In this document: piece by piece, positions 1 through 10,092 of the stretch | Numbering within the stretch: position 1 is the stretch's first letter | Layout of the letters: each line of letters starts with the position of its first letter | NCBI RefSeq assembly: GCF_004379255.2 | Contig: NC_056035.1 | Span: 27,094,502-27,158,501 of the forward strand | DNA from: Salvia splendens | Taxonomy: Eukaryota > Streptophyta > Magnoliopsida > Lamiales > Lamiaceae | Direction of reading: 5' to 3' | Length of the DNA: 64,000 nucleotides | The notes under the pieces: generated by a model | Seen by the model: only the letters and a program-made list of their open reading frames with translations | Told to the model about the DNA's origin: nothing | The model's database searches: none | Program-made: the position numbers and the translations under genes

Positions 1-495
1 TCTCCTTCATTTTCTCTTCTAGCTCTCATGTTGCCTCTTCCTGTCCGTGGTTTTTCCACAATACTTTCACTGTAGTAATCGACTTATTCCGAAGCTGCTG
101 CACCTTTTGATCTAGTATTTACACCGGCTTTTCTTCGTTACTCAGGTTAGGCTGTAGAGCGATTTCTTCGTGGCGCATCACATTTTTTTTTTGGTCGAAC
201 ACGTACCTTTCAAGTTGGGAGACGCGGTATACGTTGTGTACGTTCCCCAAAGTTGGGTGGTAATGTCAAGCGTTTTGCTACTGGGCCCACTTCCTCCAGA
301 ATTTCATAGGGTCCAATAAATCGTGGTTTTAGCTTACCTTTGAGTCCAAATCTGGTTATTCCTTTGGAAGGGGATATTTTCAAAAAGACTTTCTCTCCGA
401 TGTTAAATTTCAATTCGGTTCGACGTTCGTTGGCATAGGATTTATTTATTTATTTTTGGCGTTTTCTGCAGTGGTCAATGTCTTGCCTCCCATGA
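1..495 (-). pseudogene. chromovirus integrase C-terminus and chromodomain remnant
   Basis: Read on the minus strand, about 440-200 encodes the end of a Ty3/gypsy integrase ([16 protein letters not shown], then [14 protein letters not shown]). Below 180 the chromodomain tail follows, with a VKVLWKNHG motif as in the two better-preserved chromoviruses in this window (12.85 kb and 45.9 kb). Stops lie inside the chromodomain at positions where relatives have Gln and Trp, and the frame is broken near 190-215. The element continues beyond the left edge. It may belong to the same copy as the minus-oriented LTR at 3072-6029, but the intervening gag-pol is missing, so that link is inference. Confidence 0.8.
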
Positions 496-639
496 GGGTC
501 TCACGCGAGGAAATATAGAGTTGATCTAACCGTTTTAACTTTGATAGGAACTAAATTTGGGATCCCAAGAGAAATATTCGAATCGTTCTTGCTTTGTGTA
601 GGCTCCAAGATAACCATGAAAACAAAATAATTATAATTA

Positions 640-1954
640 TTTCAATTACGTGAGTGTTTGGTTCACCACAAACTCTCACCAGTTGCTTGCAACAAAGGTT
701 TTCATGAAGTGCAAAGGCTAGGCTAAATTGGGCTCATTATGCTGACTCCAAGAAAAGAAAAGATACAACTTCAAAGGGCTTGAGCTATACCCATAGGACT
801 TGGAAATTTTATTGTGGGAAGAGCTTGTCGGATGGAATAAATTGCAAAAGTGGGGATATGATGAATAGAATGTAGATGTCAATAATAGATGACCAATAAT
901 ACAATAAAAATGAAAAGTGAAGTAGAAAAGTTTCAAGTATCCCCAAATGATAGCAGGGAGACCTAAGATGGTTTGTTACAAATGGATTTGAAAAGAATAG
1001 GATAAACAAACAATTGCAATTTGCTCAACAACACTGTGATAGAAGATCATATCAACGAATTTTTTTTTTTTTTAAGTAGTTCAGGGAAACTGACTAATAA
1101 AGAGGGCAACAAGAGGAAACTAGCCAAGAGAGAAGCAATGTGTCAGCTTTAACATGGAGCTTGCGGAAAAGCTCAACTCAAGAGACAATAGTCATATTTG
1201 AATTCAGAAGATAAGAATACTCATGTAAAACAAAGAGCTTGTCAATAAGTATGTCTGAAAACACAAAGGGTCAAATATAAAAGGTTTAAGGTCTCACCAG
1301 ATGGCTGTTCCAATATAGTAAGACTGAAAATGATTGGGCTCAAGTGGATTTGAGAAAAAGAAGAATAGCAATGAACTACCCTTTTGGGTCAACAACATCG
1401 TGATACTATATCACGTTAACGAATTCACAAAGTTTACAACCAAATCACGGAAATTAACTAGTAGAGAAGACAATCAAAGCAAACTAGTTCAGGGAGAGAG
1501 CAAATTGCTTTAGACCCGGAGTTGCTGAAGATCTCAAAGCATGATGGAATAATTGTAGTGGAATTAATAAGAGGGAACTACTCATATAAAATAAAGAGCT
1601 TTTCAAGAAGCACTTTTGAAAACACAAAAGTCCACTAATGATCTTTGAAGAATATATTATCATTGAAGAGACAATAGTTTAGAGAAACATGTTCATTCTG
1701 AAGGCTATAAATAAAGCAGCTCCTAGTATAGGAGTTTGGTGGCAAGAATTCAGAGAGTCAAAGTATTGCTTTTATACAGAACGAGTAAAGAAAGACCGTA
1801 GTCACTGGAGGTTATCAGAAAACATGAGGGAGCAAGCTCAAAACTGAAAGTGATTCACAACCTTGACATAGAAGAGGAAAAATAATGGCACATTACCTTG
1901 CAAAAGAAGTCATTTAATATCTTAATTCAACAAAAGTATTTTCATCAAGGGGGA
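640..1954. repeat. non-coding repeat tract with two diverged direct copies of about 350 bp
   Basis: No credible ORF. Two related blocks follow one another, roughly 940-1290 and 1330-1640. Each runs in the same order through an 'aacaaca(c/t)..gtgata' segment, 'ggaaa(c)t.actagta', a purine-rich tract, 'actcat(g/a)taaaa.aaagagctt' and 'gaaaacacaaa'. They look like a tandem duplication that has diverged by substitutions and small gaps. The tract ends at a polypurine run (1947-1954) directly before a possible LTR start, so it may be the 3' internal part of an unidentified LTR element. Confidence 0.45.
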
Positions 1955-2661
1955 TGTGAGAAAATGGGATTCAAGGGGACCCAAGTAAGCGCTGCTGATG
2001 AATCTTCTTGGTTAACTACAATGGTGATTCTCCCTTGTTTAACTCTTTATAGAGAATGGTAAACGAGTTATGGGAAACTTTGGTTACAAGCTACTTTCAC
2101 TTTATGATCACGTTAGATGACCATATGTGGCGATTACGACTCTCTGGTACTCTCGGTTCGTCATAACGCTCATCCTCGTAACACGTCGTTTCTGATTACT
2201 TATATTGTATAGCTAGGTTCTTTCTTTACATTGTAATCATATTTTCTTGCTATGTATGTGTACATCGCTTAATTGGATCAAAGGTATGATCCTTTGGAGT
2301 GATTGGATTGTCAAGAAAGACAAAAGCTAACCTAGATTATTCATGTCATTGGGACGTAGAAAATGACCTTCAGCCCCTACCATCTTTCTAGAAACATCGT
2401 TTTGTTTTGTTCTATGCTGGATTTCTTTTCTCGTGACGAAGTTTCTTTGTTATCGCATACTTTCTTTTCGTCGCTCGGGAAAGCGAGAAATGTTCATACT
2501 GTACTTTTAAGTTCGAGTTCATATTGTGTTCTAGAAGGAACGCATAACTAAGTATTCTAAGTTCTTGGAAATTTTGATTTCCCCATTCTAGCAACATGAT
2601 TCAATGACTAGTAAAAAGATGCATCATTTCACAAACTCAAAAAGAGACATCATTTCAACAA
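1955..2661 (+). mobile_element. putative LTR (about 707 bp) flanked by PPT and PBS
   Basis: The left boundary is a polypurine tract (aaggggga, 1947-1954) followed by TGTGAG. The right boundary ends in CA at 2660-2661, followed after two bases by TGGTATCAGA (2664-2673), which matches the 3' end of initiator-Met tRNA. A PPT on the left and a PBS on the right of one LTR would fit an LTR shared by two tandem copies. A TATA-like ctctttataga lies near 2042. There is no second LTR copy in the window to prove the limits, so the family is unassigned and the call is tentative. Confidence 0.4.
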
Positions 2662-3056
2662 TTGGTATCAGACTCGTATACTTTATACTTTCATATTTCA
2701 GTACCTTTTTCCGTTCAGGAAAGTCACTTCTTTTATTTATACATTCACAGTCATTAGCCAAGAAAAGACAGACTAACTCTTTCTTTAAGCATGCTACCAA
2801 ATCAAGAAACATCAACTCTTTCTTTAAACTTGGTATTTTCATCTGTTCACTCAAATTAACTGCATGAGTTATTTCTCCATTTCAAACTTTCAAACATCTT
2901 GACTTTCTTCTAAAAAAGAACAAGTTCCATTTTTTCCTCGTTGAGTGCGATTGCTGGGAGTGCTAAGAGCATTTTCATCGATTAGATAGTCTAGTGGAAC
3001 AAGGCTAGACCAAAGATTTTCAAAGAAGACTTCTCGGGTTCAGAGCGAGAAAGAAT

Positions 3057-3068
3057 GCTCTGATACCA
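3057..3068 (-). other. primer binding site (tRNA-iMet) of minus-strand chromovirus
   Basis: GCTCTGATACCA on the plus strand is the exact complement of TGGTATCAGAGC, the standard plant initiator-Met primer site. It sits three bases outside the TGTCACGACC end of the LTR at 3072. This fixes the LTR as a 5' LTR read on the minus strand, with its internal region to the left. The leader (about 2670-3056) holds no ORF. Confidence 0.85.
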
Positions 3069-3618
3069 CTCTGTCACGACCGCATTTTCTAAGGATAGAA
3101 AACACGGTTGATCGCGACTAGGGGAGGATTAAAGAAGCGGGGAAGAAAGGGGAAAATCAACACAACTCAACCACAGCCCGAAACAAATGGGAATAGCTCG
3201 AAGTAAAATCAGAGTTTTAACAAAATAGAGTTGAGTCTTTTAAGATGCACAACGGAAGCAAATGAACGCGGTTCCATGTATGAAGACATGAACCTCCGAG
3301 AGTCAAAATCTGACTGAATTAAATGTCTTGTCTCAATAGCACTTCCTCCACCACTTCGCTGCTCAACCTGCACATTTAGAAATATATGCAGGACTGAGTA
3401 CAAAAAAAAGTACTCAGTGAACACATTGCCGAAAATTACACATATACATTTGAAAATATTGTCAAGCCATCATCACAGTAACACTCGGGGTGTTGTTGAA
3501 AAGACCCGAGCTTACTAAAAATATCACATTGGACTGCAGTCCCTTTTTCCTGTACTTAGCCATATCTGATCACATTTTGCCGTTGAGATGGTGTTCTCAC
3601 ACGGTCACCTTACATACA

Positions 3619-3744
3619 TGTGCCGGGAAGGTGGCCACCTTCCACGGTCACCTTCTCTGCCCAATATGTTAGAGGTATCCTTGTGCCGGGAAGGTGGCCA
3701 CCTTCCTCGGTCACCTGCTCTGCCCAACATGTCAGAGGTAGCTT
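3619..3744. repeat. 63-bp tandem duplication carrying an 18-bp perfect palindrome
   Basis: Two units start at 3619 and 3682. Each contains ggaaggtggccaccttcc, a perfect palindrome (3626-3643 and 3689-3706). The duplication lies inside the chromovirus LTR, near the position where the other two LTRs carry different GGCC-centred palindromes. Confidence 0.9.
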
Positions 3745-4619
3745 GTGTACACTAGTCCGAGCGGGGACACCACCCTCACTGGGACCCGAATTCGACTTAT
3801 ATCATCATTCATAATTCACTTGGCCTTAGCCAAACAGATAGGCATCATACACAAAACATTTATGGCAGCACAACATCTTTAAAAAAAATCACGAACATGT
3901 ATTCGTGTTTTCATAAAATACGATTTGTATTTTAGTATAAGAAAGCTCACCTTGATCGTTTAGTTTCTTTAACTTGAACTTTCCTGACTCCACCCTTAAC
4001 TCACAGAGATAGCCTTTTGAAAACAAACAACGTACTAATAAGACTCGAGAATTTCACATACTTATAGGAATGCATGCCCCTACTTTATTTCTTTTATCAT
4101 TTGCTCACCGTTAGAAAATTTTAGAAACTTGCATATTAATTAAATTGGGAAATTTAATTAATAGCACTTCTTTGTTAAACTTAATTATTTCTGTGACTTG
4201 AGAACGTCGTCTCCCTCTTTCTTTCCATTTCCTTAGCGGCCGCCCTAGGCGTCGAGGGCGACGCCGGTCGGTCCTTCACATTTCCAGCTTCAACATTTTC
4301 CGTTCAGAAACTTAGTAATTTATTCAGGGATTAATTTATTAAGCTCCAAGCTCAATTCATTAAATTAATTCCATCCCAACAATTAAAATCTCGGCCCAAA
4401 CTAATATTTAATTTTCGGCCCAGTTGTTTAATTCATCACAACCCATTCAACAATTATAAGAATACTTCCTGGCCTAATTAAATTAGAGAGTCTGCCCAAT
4501 TCCTTAAATAAAAACAGCCCATTATACCAATTAATTATTAGGGCCCAACCTAAAAAAAAATTGGCCCAAATCAAACAAAAAGCAACAATTTCCCTTACTC
4601 CCTCCATCTCGGTCAACTC

Positions 4620-5240
4620 CCTCTCTCTCTTTCTCACCATTCTAATTCATTTCTTCTCTTTCTTCGTTTTCCCCCAAATTCACAAAAGAAAGAACAGTCT
4701 CTCCCCCCCTCTCCTCTTTCTCTCCCTCGGCTACACTCACGCCGCCACCGCCGCTGCCGTATGCGCGGCGGCTCGCCGTCGCTGCCCTTCACCTCTCCCG
4801 AGCCGCCGCCGCCGCCGCGGATCTGCCTCCTTCCTCTCCTCCTCCTTCTCCCTTCTCTCCCTCTCTCTCTCTTCCTTTCCAGCCTCACGCCGTCGCGCCG
4901 CCATCCCCCCTCCGTCTTTCCAGATTCGCCGCTCGCTCCATCGCGTTGATTGCCGTTCGCCGCTGACGACGCTCGACATCGCTGCTGCTGTCACGACGCT
5001 GTCGGTGCAGCCGCCGATTCCCCGGAAGAGTTGCTGCTGCCGGGGGCCGCTGCCGGGAGACGCGACGCTGCTGCTGTCTCGCCGGGAAGACGCGACGCAG
5101 CTGCCGGGAGGCGCTGCTGTCCCAGCCTGCCGGTCAGCTTCCGATTGACTCCGAGTCCACCCCGAACCGACACCGCGCAGCTCCGAGCAACTCCGAACAG
5201 CCCCGAAACGTCCCGAAACTAACCCGTTCTGCCCCGAAAG
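4620..5240. other. CpG-rich, pyrimidine-biased tract inside chromovirus LTR
   Basis: The plus strand changes from C/T-rich (about 4610-4740) to GC-rich with dense CCG/CGC triplets (4740-5230), in contrast to the AT-rich remainder. The corresponding part of the 13-16 kb LTR (about 14270-14370) is also CGG-rich. The open frames here are all overlapping low-complexity readings on both strands without any recognisable domain, so I do not call a gene. It may be the transcribed or promoter part of the LTR; that is inference. Confidence 0.55.
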
Positions 5241-6029
5241 ATAAGTTCCCTTTACCAAGTTCTTTCGCATTTCGAATTAATCGTGGGAGTGTTCAATTGT
5301 GTTAATTGCTTGAGTTATGCGATTAGTTCGGATTATGGTATGTTTATGCATAAACTGATGATTGAAACTCGAAATTGGGAAAGGATTTTACCTCGATAAT
5401 CCGATATCGATTGTGAAATTGTAGGACCAAAAGGAGTAGCCCACTGTAATTCAATTGATTGAGCTCTCGGTTTCTTGAATTTTCTTGCTGCGGAAACCGA
5501 TCGGAGGAAAGAAATGGATTGAAGATTTAATATTGAGGGAGAGTAGTTAAAGACATGGGAGAGATTTAGCAGAGGAGAATGGGCGGTTTGGATGTGGGAG
5601 GAGGAAAATATCTTAGAATTTTTAATTAAAATGATTGACTTGGTGACCAAGTTAGATAAATTTGATTTATTTTTTTTTATAGTAAATAATTGATTATTTA
5701 TTTATTTACTTGTTTAACTAATTTGGTGTAGGTATAATCGGTTCAAGCTCGTGGCCGTCCGCGTTGAAGTACCCGATTTTCTTTAGAACGAAGGATGTAT
5801 TAAGTTAAATTTTCGTTGGACTTTTATTGAATGTATCGGACATTAAAATTTTAATTATGGGTCTTGATTCTTTTATTATACATATATATATTTTTTATAT
5901 ACTTGGCTGGCGTTAGAAACAACAACGACACTCTATCGTAGCTCAGATTTAATCGCATACACGTCACTTATATAGATAATCAAGCTAATAATATTGTTTC
6001 TAATAATATCGGTTTTAAGGGTCATTACA

Positions 6030-6752
6030 ATCACGTTACATAAAGAATATATAAAATAACGTGAATTATTAGTTTGTTTAAATAAAAATTTAATATTCAA
6101 TGTATAAGAATATTTATTGTTCTTATTTCTCCATATGAGTCTTGTGGTGGAGTGGTTAAACTCTTGTTAGATGGAGTGGAGGTCATGTGTTTCAAGCCCT
6201 TTCAACAACAAAATTTAAAAATTTTGAAAACAAAAGGCATAAAACGGTTTTCGGCCAAACCGGTCCAACCGGCCGGTTCAAGCGGTTCGAAGCGGCTCAA
6301 CTTGTTACTGGTTTAAATAGGTAAACCGGATCGGTTGAACTGGCCGGTCCGGTCCGGTTTTTAAAACACAGGTTTTAGCCGATGCTATTCATGGACTAGT
6401 TGTTGATGTCACACAATCGTACATACCATTAGATGCAACAAGTCAATTGGTGTTCATGAAGTTGATGTGAAAAATATGTCACCATGACTCTAGAAATTGT
6501 GGCAGACAAAACGAAGTGCTTGAAGCATTTAGTTTGTATTAGTTTTTACCTTAACATATTGCAGCTTTAGTCTATGAATATTGTATTGTTACCACGTAGG
6601 ATTTGCAGTTGATATATTACTTTATTGTATTTGTTTTGATATAGTATATTGATACGATTGTAGAACATTATTGCTTACAATTGTTTTCTGGTTGGCAGAT
6701 TCATTGAATTACTTTAGTACTTGCACAATACAATACAAGTAATTGATAATAA
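6030..6752. repeat. segmental repeat, copy X (partner at 17881-18814)
   Basis: Nearly identical to 17881-18585 plus 18800-18814. It contains the right half of the ACCGG-rich DNA transposon (to 6372), its right flank ttttagccgatg (6373-6384), and a gene-fragment segment with 'tgtcaccatgactctagaaattgtgg', which in one frame gives CHHDSRNC. At 6735 it lacks the Stowaway MITE present in the partner. The left end is cut by the chromovirus LTR at 6029. Similarity stops near 6752, where chromovirus internal sequence begins. Confidence 0.9.
6138..6208 (+). ncRNA. tRNA-like segment (A-box/B-box) inside DNA transposon, decayed
   Basis: The segment has tggtggagtggttaa, resembling a tRNA A box, and about 40 bases on, gtttcaagccc, resembling a degenerate B box. 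The spacing fits a tRNA-related head such as those of SINEs. A second copy lies at about 17988-18058. I cannot fold it into a full cloverleaf, and the discriminator end is not tRNA-like, so it is not called a functional tRNA gene. Confidence 0.35.
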
Positions 6753-7013
6753 TGAACGTGGATGTGCGAAATGCCTAGTGCAAGGCGAGTGGCCTATGGG
6801 GAAGTTGGCGTACCACGACTCGACTAAACGCGAAAACGCACGAACTAATAACCTTGGAATTTAAATTCTTGACATGATGTTACTTATATACCTCAACCTT
6901 TTGATATACAGCCATCTTCATATGCATCATATTCTCAGCATCTTTTTGAAACTTAAACCCCATTGTTTCCTTCTATCCTTGGAATGATGCTGAGTTTTCT
7001 TTCTTTCTTTTAG

Positions 7014-7652
7014 ATGGCCCAACGGTATTATGCTCCGATGAGAAACCGTTACTCCAGCAATAGTGACCACCCAGTTGAGCGCTACCAAGAGTACGAGTGG
7101 GATGGGAAGCTCTTCCTTATGTCCTACGTCACCGAGTTTTACAGTAGATGGATGAACGCCTACGCGTATGCGGGAGCCACCCATCACGCATGAATCAAAA
7201 AGCTCATCCACACTCTACCATCACCTTGGAGCGAGTGGGTAGCCCAGGCGTCTGAGTCATTCACATGGTGTAGCCCGCCCGAATACACACCGCGGGGGGA
7301 TTTGGTTGTCCTTGTAAAGGTGCTACTTCCGGCCATGACAGCTGCATTCGACGGACCACCACGTGATCCACCTCCACATATCTATCCGCCGGGTCAGGCC
7401 CGCATGCGGAAATATCGCTACGACGAGGAGCCACATGTCTCCCGTGTTCCTAAGAGAAGGAGACTCGGGATGCGTACCTCAGCCCCTCTAAGAATAGACA
7501 GAGAGGACGATAGGATGCTCGAGATGACTCCTCCACTCTTAAACGCCGAAGAAGAAAATGAGGATGAGGAACCACTCGAGGAGGGGGAGGACCCAAATGG
7601 AGAGAGTGTTGGAGAGACCGAGGATGAGGAGAATGAGGGTGGAGATAATTAG
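7014..7652 (+). pseudogene. extra ORF upstream of gag in the chromovirus (unknown function)
   Basis: One frame runs from ATG 7014 to TAG 7652, about 212 codons, broken only by an in-frame TGA at 7191-7193. The upstream sequence ttctttctttcttttag (ending 7013) is a strong intron-acceptor-like signal. The N-terminal half is aromatic and basic (MAQRYYAPMRNRY start). The middle is proline-rich. A basic cluster PKRRRLG near residue 145 could be a nuclear localisation signal. The last 50 residues are strongly acidic (runs of E and D). It lies between the expected 5' LTR/leader and gag on the same strand. Extra ORFs before gag are known in some plant Ty3/gypsy elements. I recognise no family, so the function is unknown. 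Confidence 0.6.
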
Positions 7653-7819
7653 AAATGATATTTCTGGAACGTCTTGTTGCACTTTCCCCATGTTTTGATA
7701 CTCTTTTGTTTTGCTTGACCTTACCATTTTCTGTCCACGTTTGTTTTACTCTTCTTGCTTTCATTGTGATGGATACTAAGACCTCGTAGAGGCAACGTTT
7801 TGATATTTCTATGGGAAAT

Positions 7820-8385
7820 TCTTGTCTTTTGCTAGCCTATGGTGCAATTACTTTTTGGCTATACTATATTGTAATTGTCTTTTTCTATCCTATTGCACAA
7901 TTACCTTTGGTGTACTATTGCGCAACTATCTTTTGCTACTCGATTGTACAATTGCTTTTTGCCATAATTTGAAATTATCCTTGCTATTCCATTATGCAAT
8001 TGTCTTTTGTTATACTATTGTGCAAATATTCTTTACTATCTTATTGTGCAACTATCTGTTGACTACTCCATTGTACAATTGTCTTTTCCCATCTTATTAT
8101 GCAATTGTATTATTCTGTTGTTCAACTGCCTTTTATCATCCTATTGTGCCCTTATATTTTGCTATTCCATTGTACATTTGTCTTTTGTTACACTATTAAT
8201 CAATTACCTTTTACTATCCTGTTGAGCAATCGTCTTTTGCTATCTTATGTTACAATTACCTATGGCTATGCTATTTTGCAATTGCTCTCTTGCTATCGTT
8301 CTGTGCAATTGTATTTTGATATCCTTGCAAAAGCCCTTTATTATCCTATGATGCAATTGCCCCTTGATCCCCACTTTTCAACTAT
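7820..8385. repeat. degenerate 26-bp minisatellite (about 20 copies) between extra ORF and gag
   Basis: Successive units resemble gtgcaattgtcttttgctat plus about six bases, with pyrimidine-rich interiors. Spacing is close to 26 bp from about 7830 to 8375. Because 26 is not a multiple of three, all frames show periodic hydrophobic pseudo-peptides, which explains the ORFs seen here. No gene is called. Confidence 0.8.
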
Positions 8386-8448
8386 ACCACATGATTATTC
8401 TTGGATTTTGAATAAATGCGATAATAACTCATGTGATAATGAATCAGA

Positions 8449-10080
8449 ATGCCACCAAGACGTAACATAAGACGTGGGAACCCTGAACCTACCCCTCAGA
8501 CGATGGCGGAAAGTGTGACACAACCCATACCTCCACCGCCGGTTGACCGTGAAATCGTGAAGTTATTCCTAGAGCAAAAACCTCCCGTCTTTGATGGAAT
8601 GGGAGAACCAGCCAAGGCCGAATCATGGATACGCGCAATGGAGCGCATCTTCGCAATCCTAGGGTGCAATGACAAAGAACGGTTAAGTTGTGTGACCTAC
8701 CAACTAACCGAGGCTGCTGACTTCTGCTGGGACACCAGGATGAAGACAATGCCCCGAGATCAAGCAGTGGGGATGACTTGGGAAGGCTTCAAGACCGAAA
8801 TCTATAATAAGTACGTACCAAAGAGCTATCGGAAGGCAAAGGCGTCAGAGTTTTACAATTTGACCCAAGGGCGCATGACCGTGACCGAGTACGACCGCGT
8901 GCTCAACAGCATGGCCAGGTACGCCCCTGATCAAGTCGATACTGACGAGAAGCTGGCTGAAAAGTTCCGTGAGGGACTAAGACATGAAATAAAGATGTCT
9001 TTGGCTAGTCGTGGGAGACTACCGTACATGGAAGCGTTAGCCCTTGCACTAGATATTGAGGCAGCTATGCCCAAGGAGAGAATGAAGGAAAAAACTACTT
9101 TGGCACTACCTCCACCACACCACTCTCGAGAGAAAAGAAAGTGGGAGGAGAATAGGACCCCGTACGATAACAAGAGGTACCAGCCCACCCAGAACCGACC
9201 ACAGTATGGGGGAGGGCAAAACCCATCTAACCATAGAGGCGACTTCCGACCTAAGCCACCCCAATGCAATGTGTGCTCCAAGTACCACTTTGGAGAGTGC
9301 AGAATCCAGAACACCACCAAGTGCTTTAACTGTGGGGGAAACGACCACTTCTCTAGAGAGTGTCCGAGCAAGAGGGTGGCAATGGAGTCGAGGCAGAATA
9401 CTCAAGGACCCCGCCAGCAGCCAAGAGCACCGCAAATGGAATCAAGGGGAAATCGCGATCAACCTCCTCGACAACAACAACCTTACCGCCCTAGACTTCC
9501 TTCCCAGGCTAGAGCATATGCCCTGAGTCGGAAACAACCCAAGATTGAACAGGGGAGTCGCGAAAACGGAAACCTTGCAGGTATGGGCAAAATCCTCGAC
9601 ACTCCTATCGTTGTGTTGTTTGATACGGGCGCATCGCATTCATTCATATCTGAATTATGTGTGGACACCTTAAGTTTGTCTGCTTACAAATCTGAACATA
9701 AGATGATGGTGTCCTCACCAGTGGGAAGGGTAATAGAGGTTTCTCGAACATGCTCGAACGTAGAAATTATTATGGGAGAACTTAAGCTAGTCGCTCACAA
9801 CCTACAAGTCATGGCAATGGGGGATATTGACATAATTTTAGGAATGGATTGGCTAGCTGCGAATTTTGCTACTATTCGTTGCAAGGAGAGACAAATATCT
9901 CTGCAAGCCCCGGGGGAGGAACCCACCATATACTATGGAATCTCGATGAACCGGCGCACGTCCATCATCTCTGCGCTTCAAGCTAGTACGATGGTGAGAA
10001 AAGGGCGTCCTGCTTATCTTGTCTATCTACAAGGAGATGAGAAAGGAGAAAGGAAAGTGGAAGATGTTGCCGTTGTATGA
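8449..10080 (+). pseudogene. chromovirus gag and protease (first part of gag-pol)
   Basis: It starts MPPRRNIRRG, a start common in Tekay-type gag. The retrotransposon gag domain spans about residues 55-200 (AESWIRAMERIFAIL onward). Two zinc-knuckle-like motifs follow: CNVCSKYHFGEC at about 273 and CFNCGGNDHFSREC at 292, then a basic Q/P-rich linker. The aspartic protease motif LFDTGASHSFI has its Asp at about 392, followed by MDWL near 465. Gag packages RNA and the protease processes the polyprotein. The frame ends at TGA 10078-10080, where relatives have Arg in the conserved REFPDVF region. The frame continues unchanged after the stop, so this is a nonsense mutation (CGA to TGA), not a natural end. 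Confidence 0.93.
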
Positions 10081-10092
10081 GAATTTCCAGAC

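Larger units (their letters stand above)
3072..6029 (-). mobile_element. chromovirus (Tekay/Del-type) 5' LTR, about 2.96 kb
   Basis: Ends are TGTCACGACC at 3072 and GTCATTACA at 6029, so on the minus strand the LTR runs from TGTAATGACC to GGTCGTGACA. It is homologous over shared blocks to the LTRs at 13011-16259 and 39743-45788: the 'gctcaacctgcacat / gcaggactgagtac' block at 3361-3400, the 'gacccgaattcg' block near 3783, and 'gcatca' with AT-rich segments beyond. A CpG-rich tract lies at 4730-5230. The predicted ORFs in it are by-products of low-complexity sequence. The right flank atcac (6030-6034) matches the uninterrupted homologous site at 17881, supporting a precise insertion; the partner duplication would lie left of the window. 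Confidence 0.85.

Noticed and set aside
4561..5270. Long overlapping ORFs on both strands (up to 195 and 177 codons)
   Set aside because: They lie in a CpG- and pyrimidine-rich LTR tract. All frames are low-complexity Arg/Ser/Pro and there is no domain or conserved start.
6138..6208. Functional tRNA gene
   Set aside because: The B box is degenerate, no full cloverleaf can be drawn, and it sits within a repeated transposon.
7822..8470. Overlapping hydrophobic ORFs resembling membrane proteins
   Set aside because: They come from the 26-bp minisatellite read in different frames.
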